Assembly: GCF_036345255.1 (NCBI RefSeq) | Contig: NZ_CP107783.1 | Location: 7,176,001 to 7,240,000, forward strand | Length of the DNA stretch: 64,000 nt | Direction: 5' to 3' | Origin: Streptomyces sp. NBC_00569 | GTDB lineage: Bacteria; Actinomycetota; Actinomycetes; Streptomycetales; Streptomycetaceae | Shown: in pieces, positions 48,972-56,627 of the stretch | How positions within the stretch are numbered: the first letter of the stretch is position 1 | Layout: every line of letters begins with the position of its first letter | Position numbers and translations under genes: made by a program | Notes under the pieces: generated by a model | Told to the model about the DNA's origin: nothing | Seen by the model: only the letters and a program-made list of their open reading frames with translations | The model's database searches: none

Positions 48972-50635
48972 GTGACGCCGAGATCGGCTACGACGTGGTG
49001 GTCGTCGGGTCCGGCGCCGCCGGGTTCGCCGCCGCGATCACCGCCCGCCTGCGCGGCCTGACCGCCCTGATCGTCGAGAAGACCGACCACTACGGCGGCT
49101 CCACCGCCCTGTCCGGCGGCGCGATCTGGGTACCGGGCAACTTCCACCTCGACGCGGCCGGCCTCGGCGACACGTACGAGAAGGCCCGTGCCTACCTCGA
49201 CGCGACCGTCGGCGACCGCGTGCCGGGCGACCGCAAGGACGCCTACCTGCGGCACGGGCCGCGCATGGTGCGCGAGTTCCACGACCGCACCGCCGTCCGC
49301 TTCATGTACACACCCGGCTACTCCGACTACTTCCCGGAGGCGCTCGGCGGCATGGCACAGGGCCGCTCGGCCGAGCCCTGCGTCGTCGACCTCAAGGAAC
49401 TCGGCCCGCTCGCCCGGGACCTGCGCCGGGCGGGGCTGCCCACGTACGGGCTGACCATGACGTCGTACGACTTCCGCTTCCTCAACATGGTCGCCCGCAC
49501 CTGGGCCGGCAGGCGCAGGTCGCTGCGGGTGGGGGCGCGGGCCGTGGGCGCGGCGCTGCGCGGGCGCAAGCTGCTCTCGCTCGGCGAGGCGCTCATCGCC
49601 AGGATGCGGCTCTCCCTGGAACGGCTCGGCGGCGACCTGTGGCTGTCGGCGCCGCTGACCGGCCTCGTCGTCGAGGGCGGCCGCGTCACCGGCGTCCGCG
49701 TCCTGCGCGACGGGACCGAACATGTCGTACGGGCCCGCGGCGGCGTCGTCCTCGCCTCCGGCGGCTTCTCCCACGACCAGGCACTGCGCGACAAGTACCT
49801 GCCGCAGCCCACGTCCACCGCCTGGACCCACTCCTCCGAGGGCCAGGTCGGCGACGCCCTGCGCCTGGGCGAGGAACTCGGCGCCGCCACCGACCTCCTC
49901 GACAAGGTGTGGGGCGCCCCCTCCGTGTGCCCGCCGGGCGAGAAGCCGTTCTTCCTCGTCGCCGACCGGGGCATCCCCGGCATGGTGATCGTGAACGCGG
50001 CGGGGGAGCGGTACGCCAACGAGGCGGCGCCGTACCACGAGTTCGTGGACCGCATGTACGCCGCCGACCGCCCCGACGCGACGACCGTCCCGTCCTGGCT
50101 GATCCTCGACGCCCGCTCCAAGGCCCGCTACATCTTCGCGGGCCTCTTCCCCGGCCAGGCCTTCCCGAAGCGGTGGCGCGAGAGCGGCTTCCTGAAGGAG
50201 GCCGCCACCGTGGAGGAGCTGGCCCGGATCATCGAGGCACCCCGACTCCCCTCTGCGATAAGGAGGTTCAACGGCTTCGCCGCCACCGGGAAGGACGAGG
50301 ACTTCGCGCGCGGCGACAGCGTCTACGACCGCTACTACGGCGACCCGACCCTGCAGAACCCCAACCTCGCCCCCCTCGACAAGGGACCCTTCTACGCCGT
50401 CCCCGTCCACCCCGGCGACATCGGCACCAAGGGCGGCCTCGTCACGGACGGCGACGCCCGCGTCCTGCGCGAGGACGGCACCTCCGTCGCCGGGCTCTAC
50501 GCCTCCGGGAACTGCTCGGCGGCCGTCATGGGGGAGACGTACCCGGGACCCGGCGCCACGATCGGTCCCGCCATGGCGTTCAGCTGGGCCGCCGTCAACG
50601 ACATCGCGGGACGGTCCACTCCAGACGGGCCCTGA
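48968..50635 (+). CDS. kstD: 3-ketosteroid delta-1-dehydrogenase
   Basis: 555 residues. FAD-binding VVVVGSGAAGFAAAI at the N-terminus and TDHYGGSTALSGGAIWVPGN. Residues equivalent to the catalytic Tyr119, Tyr318, Tyr487 and Gly491 of the Rhodococcus enzyme are present: YSDYFPEALGG, ANEAAPYHEFVDRMY and ETYPGPGATIGPAM. The length agrees with KstD (about 510-565). It introduces the C1-C2 double bond in ring A of 3-ketosteroids. Last gene of the hsaA operon; its 3' end overlaps the convergent ankyrin-repeat gene by 41 bases. Confidence 0.92.
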   Translation: MSDAEIGYDVVVVGSGAAGFAAAITARLRGLTALIVEKTDHYGGSTALSGGAIWVPGNFHLDAAGLGDTYEKARAYLDATVGDRVPGDRKDAYLRHGPRMVREFHDRTAVRFMYTPGYSDYFPEALGGMAQGRSAEPCVVDLKELGPLARDLRRAGLPTYGLTMTSYDFRFLNMVARTWAGRRRSLRVGARAVGAALRGRKLLSLGEALIARMRLSLERLGGDLWLSAPLTGLVVEGGRVTGVRVLRDGTEHVVRARGGVVLASGGFSHDQALRDKYLPQPTSTAWTHSSEGQVGDALRLGEELGAATDLLDKVWGAPSVCPPGEKPFFLVADRGIPGMVIVNAAGERYANEAAPYHEFVDRMYAADRPDATTVPSWLILDARSKARYIFAGLFPGQAFPKRWRESGFLKEAATVEELARIIEAPRLPSAIRRFNGFAATGKDEDFARGDSVYDRYYGDPTLQNPNLAPLDKGPFYAVPVHPGDIGTKGGLVTDGDARVLREDGTSVAGLYASGNCSAAVMGETYPGPGATIGPAMAFSWAAVNDIAGRSTPDGP

Positions 50636-52073
50636 CCCGCGCGTCGGGGACATGGCGGATCGCGTCCCGCGCCGTGTCGTGCGCGTACCCGCCGGGCGCC
50701 TGGCAGGCGAGGATCCGCGCGAGCGCCTCGACGGCCCGCGGATCGTGGCGCAGCGCCAGGCCGCGGGCCGCCTCCGCCGCGGCGTCCGGGACCGGGTCGC
50801 CGAGGAGCGCGGCCAGCGCGTCGCGCACCTCCGACGTGTCCGCAGGGGCCGCGGCGAGCGCCGCCGCGGCCCAGTTGCGCACATCGCCGTCCACGTCGCG
50901 GGTCAGCGCGACCAGCGCCGCGACGCCCTCGCCGTGACCGGCCGGCACCAGACCCGTCAGGGCCACCGCCACCGCGCGGCGCACCTGCGGCTCCGGACGC
51001 CGCGCGTGCAGCAGGATCTCCGGCAGCGCCGCCGGATCCCCGAGACGGCCGAGCGCGACGACGGCCGAGCGCAGACCGGCGGTGTCGCGGGCCGTGCGGG
51101 CCAGGGCACACAGCAGCGGGAGCGACCTGGCCGTGTACCGGCCCCGCGGCCCCAACTGCCCGAGCACGTCCGCCCCGAAGGCCCGCCGCAGCGCCTCACC
51201 GCTCGCACACCACGCGGCCGCCGCGAGGAACGTCTCCTCGTCGCCACGCGCCCGGAGCACGGCCACCGCCTCGGTCCAGTCGTCGTCGTCCGGGTCACCG
51301 CGCCGCAGGGCACGCTCCGCCAGCTCGGCGGCCGGTGTGACGACACCCAGGTCCGCCTCCAGGAGCGTCGCGATCGCCGCGTGCCCCGTCTGCAGGTCGT
51401 TGCCCGACCGCGGCCGCCCCTTCTCGTCGAGCAGCTCCACGACCACGGTCACCCCGCCGTCCTCCACGAAGCGCTGCGTCACCGCCTCGCTCCCGGGCCG
51501 CTCAAGTCCCGCACGCAGCACCGCCGCCACATCCGCACCGCACCAGGCCAGCGCCTCCGCCAGCGCCTCGGTCCGCCCCTGCGCGCCGTGTTCGAGCAAC
51601 GCACGCACACACCCCGTGGACCCGCGCCGGGCCGCCGCGACCAGCGGAAGACCGCCACCGGGACCCGGCAACCGAGGATCCGCGCCGCCGTCGAGCAGCG
51701 CCCGCACCACCTGCTCCTGCCCGCGCTGGAGCGCCCACGCCATCGCCGTGAACCCGAACTCCTCGCGCAGATCGACCCGCGCGCCCGCCGCGAGCAGCGC
51801 CCGCACCACCTCCGTGTGCCCGCCGCACGCCGCCCCGCACAACGGCAGATCCGTGCCACCGCTCAGCCGGTCCGGGTCCGCCCCGGCCGACAACAGCAGC
51901 CGTACGATGCCCGGTTCGTCGCTCACCGACGCCAGATAGAGCGCCGTACGGCCCTCGTCGTCCGGCTCGTCCGCCGCGGCGCCCGCCCGCAGGGCCCGCA
52001 CCACCGCGTCCTCGTCACCGCCGTACACCGCGTCGAACAGGCCACCCGCGCCTGCCTTCTGCTCTTCGTCCAT
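50595..52073 (-). CDS. Ankyrin-repeat and HEAT-repeat protein
   Basis: 492 residues from the ATG at 52073; a start 12 codons earlier is possible. Residues about 10-160 hold four to five ankyrin repeats (GRTALYLASVSDEPGIVRLLLSAGADPD, HTEVVRALLAAGARVD, EQVVRALLDGGADPRL). The C-terminal half (about 320-490) consists of HEAT/PBS-lyase-like repeats (LRSAVVALGRLGDPAALPEIL, VRRAVAVALTGLV, VRNWAAAALAAAP). Both are protein-binding scaffolds. No enzyme domain or signal peptide is seen. The 3' end overlaps kstD by 41 bases in convergent orientation; function unrelated or unknown. Confidence 0.85.
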   Translation of the reverse strand: MDEEQKAGAGGLFDAVYGGDEDAVVRALRAGAAADEPDDEGRTALYLASVSDEPGIVRLLLSAGADPDRLSGGTDLPLCGAACGGHTEVVRALLAAGARVDLREEFGFTAMAWALQRGQEQVVRALLDGGADPRLPGPGGGLPLVAAARRGSTGCVRALLEHGAQGRTEALAEALAWCGADVAAVLRAGLERPGSEAVTQRFVEDGGVTVVVELLDEKGRPRSGNDLQTGHAAIATLLEADLGVVTPAAELAERALRRGDPDDDDWTEAVAVLRARGDEETFLAAAAWCASGEALRRAFGADVLGQLGPRGRYTARSLPLLCALARTARDTAGLRSAVVALGRLGDPAALPEILLHARRPEPQVRRAVAVALTGLVPAGHGEGVAALVALTRDVDGDVRNWAAAALAAAPADTSEVRDALAALLGDPVPDAAAEAARGLALRHDPRAVEALARILACQAPGGYAHDTARDAIRHVPDARVRARLEWTVPRCR

Positions 52074-52121
52074 AGGTCGACCATCGCCCCTCACCCGGGG
52101 TGAAAGCAAAGCGCTTTGAGC

Positions 52122-53015
52122 CTATGTGTCGCAGTCCATCACGGTGTGGCACAGTGCGCACCGCGCCCGCACCCGGCCCCGCACCGGCACCCCGATCCGC
52201 TGATGACACGTCGGACACGGAAACGTCACCCGCAGCGCGGACCCCTGCGTCGAGAACGCGTACGCACCGCCCGGCGCCCCCGCGCCCGCCCCGCTCTCCC
52301 GCGCCTCACGCCGGTCCTTCGCGTACCGCCGCCGCCCCGCCCACCCGGCCGCCGTCAGAGGCGGCCGCTGCTCGTCGGCCCGCGCCCGCGCCAGCCCCTT
52401 CGTGTACGCGGTGTAGGCCTGCGCACTGGTGAACCACGTCTCCGGCGCCTCACCGAACGCGAGCGACCGCTTGGCCAGCACGTAGCCGAACTCCTCGGGC
52501 GTGAGATAGCCGAGCTTCTGCGACGACGCCGCGTCCTCCCGGTACGCGTCGAGCAGCAGCCAGCCCGCCCCCAGATAGGTGGTGGCCGTGTCCGTGAGGA
52601 TCTCGTTGTCCCGCGTCCCAGGAAACGCGAGACCGAGCCGGTGCAGATAGACGTGCATGACCTCGTGGGCGAGAGCGGCCCCGATGTCCCGCCGGTGCGT
52701 ACGGAACCGGTCGTTCAGCTCGATGAAGTACTCCGGACCCGCCGCCAGCTCGACACTCGCCGCATGCGTCATCTCGCGGAAACTGACGATCATCCGCGCA
52801 TCCGGCAGCCGGTAGTGCCGCACCAGCTCACGCGCCACCCGCTGCGCCCCCAGATACAGGTCGTCCTGATCGCAGAACGCCACGTCGACCGGGGCGACGC
52901 TCGTCTCGAATGTGTGCACGGTGTCGTACGAAAGCCTCTTGTACAGCGCCGTCACCGCCGCCCGCACCGTCTCCAGATGTGGAAAGCCGTGCTCCACCGG
53001 TCCGCCGTTCGCCAC
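52122..53015 (-). CDS. Zinc-metallopeptidase-like protein with C-terminal zinc ribbon
   Basis: 297 residues from the GTG at 53015 (AGGGGG upstream); a GTG at 53057 is an alternative. HEVMH at residues 117-121 matches HExxH, within ALAHEVMHVYLHRLGLAFP; the downstream Glu in NEILTDTATTYLGAGW is a plausible third ligand. The C-terminus holds CPTCHQRIGVPVRGRVRARC-x2-C, a zinc ribbon. No signal peptide, so probably cytosolic. Substrate unknown. A 30-base motif shared with the AraC promoter lies about 92 bases upstream (53107-53136). Confidence 0.75.
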   Translation of the reverse strand: MANGGPVEHGFPHLETVRAAVTALYKRLSYDTVHTFETSVAPVDVAFCDQDDLYLGAQRVARELVRHYRLPDARMIVSFREMTHAASVELAAGPEYFIELNDRFRTHRRDIGAALAHEVMHVYLHRLGLAFPGTRDNEILTDTATTYLGAGWLLLDAYREDAASSQKLGYLTPEEFGYVLAKRSLAFGEAPETWFTSAQAYTAYTKGLARARADEQRPPLTAAGWAGRRRYAKDRREARESGAGAGAPGGAYAFSTQGSALRVTFPCPTCHQRIGVPVRGRVRARCALCHTVMDCDT

Positions 53016-53106
53016 GCCCGCACCCCCTGGGGCCGCCGGGCACCACCGCCCGGACACCGGAACTCCACTGTACGGCGGGATCCGACAGGCCCACCGGGCG
53101 CGATTA

Positions 53107-53136
53107 GTCCAAGACCTCTCCCCTCTTTGTCCATGG
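53107..53136 (-). promoter_or_regulatory. Twin motif, copy B (upstream of metallopeptidase-like gene)
   Basis: On the minus strand: CCATGGACAAAGA, 11 bases, TTGGAC. The same two blocks, with 10 bases between, occur on the plus strand at 55173-55201 upstream of the AraC gene. Both point toward the start of the following gene. The GH35 gene lies between the two copies. Confidence 0.6.
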
Positions 53137-53248
53137 GCCCGCAGGCCCCGACCGCAGCATCGTGATCACCGCGCCCCACCATGAGCGCAGCGAGGACCGT
53201 GCCCGCCGGCTCCCACGGAGAGCGGCCCGCACCCGTCGCGCGTAGAGA

Positions 53249-53279
53249 GGGGCCGGTTCCGTGATCCGGAACCGGCCCC
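53249..53279. terminator. Hairpin downstream of the GH35 gene
   Basis: GGGGCCGGTTCCG (53249-53261) pairs perfectly with CGGAACCGGCCCC (53267-53279) around a five-base loop, starting 20 bases beyond the GH35 stop on the minus strand. Confidence 0.75.
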
Positions 53280-53299
53280 GTACGTCTGCCCGGCAGCGC

Positions 53300-55048
53300 C
53301 TACGACAACGTCACACGCGGCTCACCCGCCGCCTCCGTCTCGAGCACCCACACCTCGTTGCGGCCCTCGCGCAGCACGGGACCCGGAACGTACAGCGAGT
53401 GCTGCGGCCCCACCGACCAGTAACGGCCCAGGTTGAAACCGTTCACCCACACGAACCCCCGCGTCCAGCCCGGCAGTTCGAGCTCCGCGTCCCCCGCGCC
53501 GCTCACCTCGAACGCGCCGCGGTACAGGCCCGCGCCCCCCGCGGGACCGTCCACCGGCGCAAGGCCCCGCACGGCGTCCGCGTCGTCGAACGCGTCCAGA
53601 CGCAGCGCCCGCGCCCGCACCCCGTGCAGGTACTGCCGCTCGTGCAGCACCCCGCCCGTGACGCCCTTCGGCTCACCCGTGCGCGGCCCGTAGTTGACCC
53701 GGCCGAGCGACTCCACCCACAGCTCGATACGGGCGGGCCCCGCGACAGGCTCCGCCAGGACCGGCTCGTCCTCCGTGAGCACCCCGGCCCGCACCCCGTC
53801 CACGTACACCACGGCACGATCGCGCAGCCCCGCCGCCCGCAGCGGATACGGCCTGCGCGGCCCCGGCACGTCCACGCTGTAGCGGACCAGACCCCGGTCC
53901 ACATCGAGCTCCTCGAAGGTCGGCGGCACCGCGTACTCGCCCTCCGCCGAACCGAGCCCGTCCAGGACCGCGTCCAGCGGCACGTACGACGTCAGCTCCG
54001 CCGTCACCGCGCCGGCCAGCGCCGCCGGCTGCTCGGGGACGTCCGGCAGCGGCCCGTCCGCGTACTCGGCGAACACCTCACGGAAGCGCCAGAACTTCTC
54101 CGTCGGCCGCCCGTGCTCGTCGACCGGCGCGTCGTAGTCGTACGACGTCACATCGGGCTGGAGCCGCCCGTCGTGCAACTGCCCCGCCCGGTTCGCCCCC
54201 GCCCAGCCCCCGAAACTCGTCCCGCCGTGCGCCATGTACAGATTGACCGACGCCCCGCACTCCAGGATCTCCCGCAGAGCCGCGGCCGCCTCCTCCGCGT
54301 CCCGCACGACATGGTCCGCGCCCCAGTGGTCGAACCAGCCGCACCAGAACTCCATGCACATCAGCGGGCCCTTGGGCCGGTGCCGGCGCAGCGTCTCGAA
54401 ACCCTTCCGCGCGTTCGACCCGAAATTCGCCGTCGCGAGGACACCGGGCACCGAGCCGCCCGTCAGCATGTGGTCGTCCGGACCGTCCGACGTGAACAGC
54501 GGCGCGGTCACCCCGAGCCCGCGCAGACCGTCCGCGAGACGGGCCAGATACACCTGGTCCGAGCCGTACGAGCCGTACTCGTTCTCCACCTGCACCATGA
54601 TCACCGGGCCGCCCCGGTCGTGCTGCCGCTCCACGACCTGGGGGAGCAGCGCCGCGAACCAGCGCTCCACCGCCGCAAGGAACTCCCCGTCCCTGGTCCG
54701 CGCCCGCGAGCCCAGCGGCCCCGTCAGCCAGTGCGGCAGCCCGCCGTTCTCCCACTCGGCGCAGATGTAGGGCCCCGGACGCACGATCGCCCACAGCCCC
54801 GCCTCGCGCACCGCGTCCAGGAACCGGCCCAGAGCCCCGACGTCGCGCAGCTCGCCGGGGCGCGGCTCGTGCAGATTCCACGGGACGTACGTCTCCACAC
54901 AGTTCAGGCCCATCGCCCGCAGCATCGCGAGACGGTGCCCCCACTGCTCCTCGTGCACCCGGAAGTAGTGCAGCGCCCCCGACAGGAGCCGCACCGGCCG
55001 CCCGTCGACCTCGAAGTCGTCCTCGCCCACTCTGAACCCGGCCATCAT
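53300..55048 (-). CDS. GH35 beta-galactosidase
   Basis: 582 residues from the ATG at 55048 (AGAGGG upstream; a second ATG follows). The acid/base Glu lies in VQVENEYGSYGSDQ (about residue 160) and the nucleophile in MCMEFWCGWFDHWG (about residue 235). LLSGALHYFRVHEEQW, CVETYVPWNLHEPRPGE and RPGPYICAEWENGGLPHWL are GH35 signatures; C-terminal beta-sandwich domains contain GFVWVNGFNLGRYWSVGPQ. No signal peptide, so intracellular action on imported galactosides is likely. It is divergent from an AraC regulator. A long dyad covers its leader (55067-55133). Confidence 0.93.
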   Translation of the reverse strand: MMAGFRVGEDDFEVDGRPVRLLSGALHYFRVHEEQWGHRLAMLRAMGLNCVETYVPWNLHEPRPGELRDVGALGRFLDAVREAGLWAIVRPGPYICAEWENGGLPHWLTGPLGSRARTRDGEFLAAVERWFAALLPQVVERQHDRGGPVIMVQVENEYGSYGSDQVYLARLADGLRGLGVTAPLFTSDGPDDHMLTGGSVPGVLATANFGSNARKGFETLRRHRPKGPLMCMEFWCGWFDHWGADHVVRDAEEAAAALREILECGASVNLYMAHGGTSFGGWAGANRAGQLHDGRLQPDVTSYDYDAPVDEHGRPTEKFWRFREVFAEYADGPLPDVPEQPAALAGAVTAELTSYVPLDAVLDGLGSAEGEYAVPPTFEELDVDRGLVRYSVDVPGPRRPYPLRAAGLRDRAVVYVDGVRAGVLTEDEPVLAEPVAGPARIELWVESLGRVNYGPRTGEPKGVTGGVLHERQYLHGVRARALRLDAFDDADAVRGLAPVDGPAGGAGLYRGAFEVSGAGDAELELPGWTRGFVWVNGFNLGRYWSVGPQHSLYVPGPVLREGRNEVWVLETEAAGEPRVTLS

Positions 55049-55066
55049 GTCCCTCTCGTTCACCGA

Positions 55067-55133
55067 GAGCCTGTTTTCGCACTCCGGGCGGGCGCGGGGC
55101 GCCCTGATCCGCCCGCAGCGCGAAGACAGGCTC
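55067..55133. promoter_or_regulatory. Long nested dyad in the GH35/AraC divergent region
   Basis: Outer arms GAGCCTGTTTTCGC (55067-55080) and GCGAAGACAGGCTC (55120-55133) pair in 13 of 14 positions. Inside them CGGGCGG (55085-55091) pairs with CCGCCCG (55109-55115). The whole 67-base structure sits 19 bases upstream of the GH35 start, so in the mRNA it would form just before the ribosome binding site; as DNA it may be an operator. Confidence 0.6.
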
Positions 55134-55172
55134 TTACTGCCCGCCACGATCACCTCTGGCGGGCGGCAGGGT

Positions 55173-55201
55173 CCATGGACAAAGATCAGCCCTGTTTGGA
55201 C
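55173..55201 (+). promoter_or_regulatory. Twin motif, copy A (upstream of AraC gene)
   Basis: CCATGGACAAAGA, 10 bases, TTGGAC, starting 80 bases upstream of the AraC gene. Shared with 53107-53136. TTGGAC could be a -35 element; the ACAAAGA block could be part of an AraC-type direct or half site. Confidence 0.55.
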
Positions 55202-55252
55202 GCAACGCGCGCACCACCGGCACCACACCCGCCCAGGAAGGGACACAAGCGG

Positions 55253-56164
55253 ATGTACCACACCTGGATGCGGTATTTCACCCCCAGCCCGGCCCACCAC
55301 CGCCTCGGCCTCGTCTGCCTCGGCGTCGGCCTCCAGTACGGCGCCCTGCCCACCGTCGGCCCCCGCACCCTCGACCACCACGTCGCCGTCGTCATCACCG
55401 CCGGACGCGGCTGGTACCAGACCCCCGACGGCCGCCGCACCACCGTCACCGCCCCCGCCCTCCTCTGGGTCACCCCCGGCGTCCCCCACCACTACGGGCC
55501 CGACCCCGACACCGGCTGGGACGAATGCTTCGTCGACTTCACCGGCCCCGCCGCCACCACCTACACCGAACTCGGCTACATAGAACCCGACCGCCCCGTC
55601 GTCCCCCTCTCCGACGCCGCCCACGCCCGCACCGCCGTCGGCCGCATCGCCCGCGCCGCCCGCCGCGGCAACCCCCTCCTCGAGGTCGAGACCGCCGCCG
55701 CCGTCCATGAACTCCTCGTCGCCCTGCGCCGCGCCCGCGCCGACATGGCCCCCGACGGCGACCCCGTCCTCCAGTCCCTCGCCCGCGACGCCTTCCAGCC
55801 CCTGTCCGTCGCCGAACACGCCGCCCGCCACGGCATGACCCCCGCCGAACTGCGCACCGCCGTCCGCCGCGGCGCGGGATGCAGCCCCAAGGACTACCTC
55901 CTCGGCATCCGCCTCGGCCGCGCGAAAGAACTCCTCGCCGCCACCGAACTCCCCGTCGCCGCCGTCGCCCGCCGCGTCGGCTACGACGACCCCGCCTACT
56001 TCTCCCGCCTGTTCACCCGCCGTGTCGGCACCGCACCCGTCCGCTTCCGCGAACAACAGGGCCGCACCGTCCCCGGCGGCTGGTCGAACACCGTCCCCGA
56101 CCCCGACGACCCCCCGATGCTGCGCTCCCCGGGCGCCACGATCGAGCGCCCCCGCGCCACGTAG
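55253..56164 (+). CDS. AraC family transcriptional regulator
   Basis: 303 residues from the ATG at 55253. The N-terminal cupin domain shows LDHHVAVVITAGRGWYQTP and LWVTPGVPHHYGPDPDTGWDECFVDF, the sugar-sensing arm type. The C-terminal double helix-turn-helix reads FQPLSVAEHAARHGMTPAELR and LPVAAVARRVGYDDPAYFSRLFTRRVGTAPVRFRE. It is divergent from the GH35 beta-galactosidase and is its likely regulator, with a galactoside or galactose as probable effector. Confidence 0.9.
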   Translation: MYHTWMRYFTPSPAHHRLGLVCLGVGLQYGALPTVGPRTLDHHVAVVITAGRGWYQTPDGRRTTVTAPALLWVTPGVPHHYGPDPDTGWDECFVDFTGPAATTYTELGYIEPDRPVVPLSDAAHARTAVGRIARAARRGNPLLEVETAAAVHELLVALRRARADMAPDGDPVLQSLARDAFQPLSVAEHAARHGMTPAELRTAVRRGAGCSPKDYLLGIRLGRAKELLAATELPVAAVARRVGYDDPAYFSRLFTRRVGTAPVRFREQQGRTVPGGWSNTVPDPDDPPMLRSPGATIERPRAT

Positions 56165-56175
56165 GGTTTCCTCCC

Positions 56176-56511
56176 ATGACCAACAGCAACGCCCGCGACG
56201 CCGTGGACCCCGCCGTCCGCGCCGAACTCGCCCGCCTGCGCGACAGCATCGACAACATCGACGCCGCCGTCGTCCACATGCTCGCCGAACGCTTCAAATG
56301 CACCCAGCAGGTCGGCCACCTCAAGGCCGAACACGCCCTGCCCCCGGCCGACCCCGCCCGCGAAGCCAGCCAGATCACCCGCCTGCGCCAGCTCGCCGAG
56401 AGCGCCAAACTCGACCCCGCATTCGCCGAGAAGCTCCTCAACTTCATCATCAGCGAAGTGATCCGCCACCACGAGCAGATCGCCGCCAGCTCAAGCCCCT
56501 CCGGCGATTGA
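56176..56511 (+). CDS. Monofunctional chorismate mutase, AroQ type
   Basis: 111 residues. LRDSIDNIDAAVVHMLAERFKCTQQVGHLKAEHALPPADPAREA carries the conserved Arg/Lys/Arg residues of the all-helical AroQ mutase; the later NFIISEVIRHHEQIAAS helix matches the family. It converts chorismate to prephenate for Phe/Tyr synthesis. The last seven residues (SSSPSGD) are encoded by an interspersed repeat sequence, which appears to have supplied the stop codon. It starts 11 bases after the AraC gene, but a functional link is doubtful. Confidence 0.88.
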   Translation: MTNSNARDAVDPAVRAELARLRDSIDNIDAAVVHMLAERFKCTQQVGHLKAEHALPPADPAREASQITRLRQLAESAKLDPAFAEKLLNFIISEVIRHHEQIAASSSPSGD

Positions 56512-56540
56512 GGAGCGGGGCCCGGGGCAGAGCCCCGAGA
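56491..56540. repeat. Streptomyces-type interspersed REP-like repeat
   Basis: TCAAGCCCCTCCGGCGATTG followed by AGGAGCGGGGCCCGGGGCAG and AGCCCCGAGA. The AGCCCCTCCGGCGATTGAGG core occurs many times in Streptomyces genomes, usually after genes, and folds into hairpins. Here it overlaps the 3' end of the chorismate mutase gene. It probably also serves as terminator. Confidence 0.7.
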
Positions 56541-56627
56541 CGGTGACGCCGACGCCGGGCAAGGTCCTGTCGGAGGACGCCCCCGGGCCACCTGTCCCCC
56601 GCCGGAGGCGTGCGGCAGCATGTCCCC

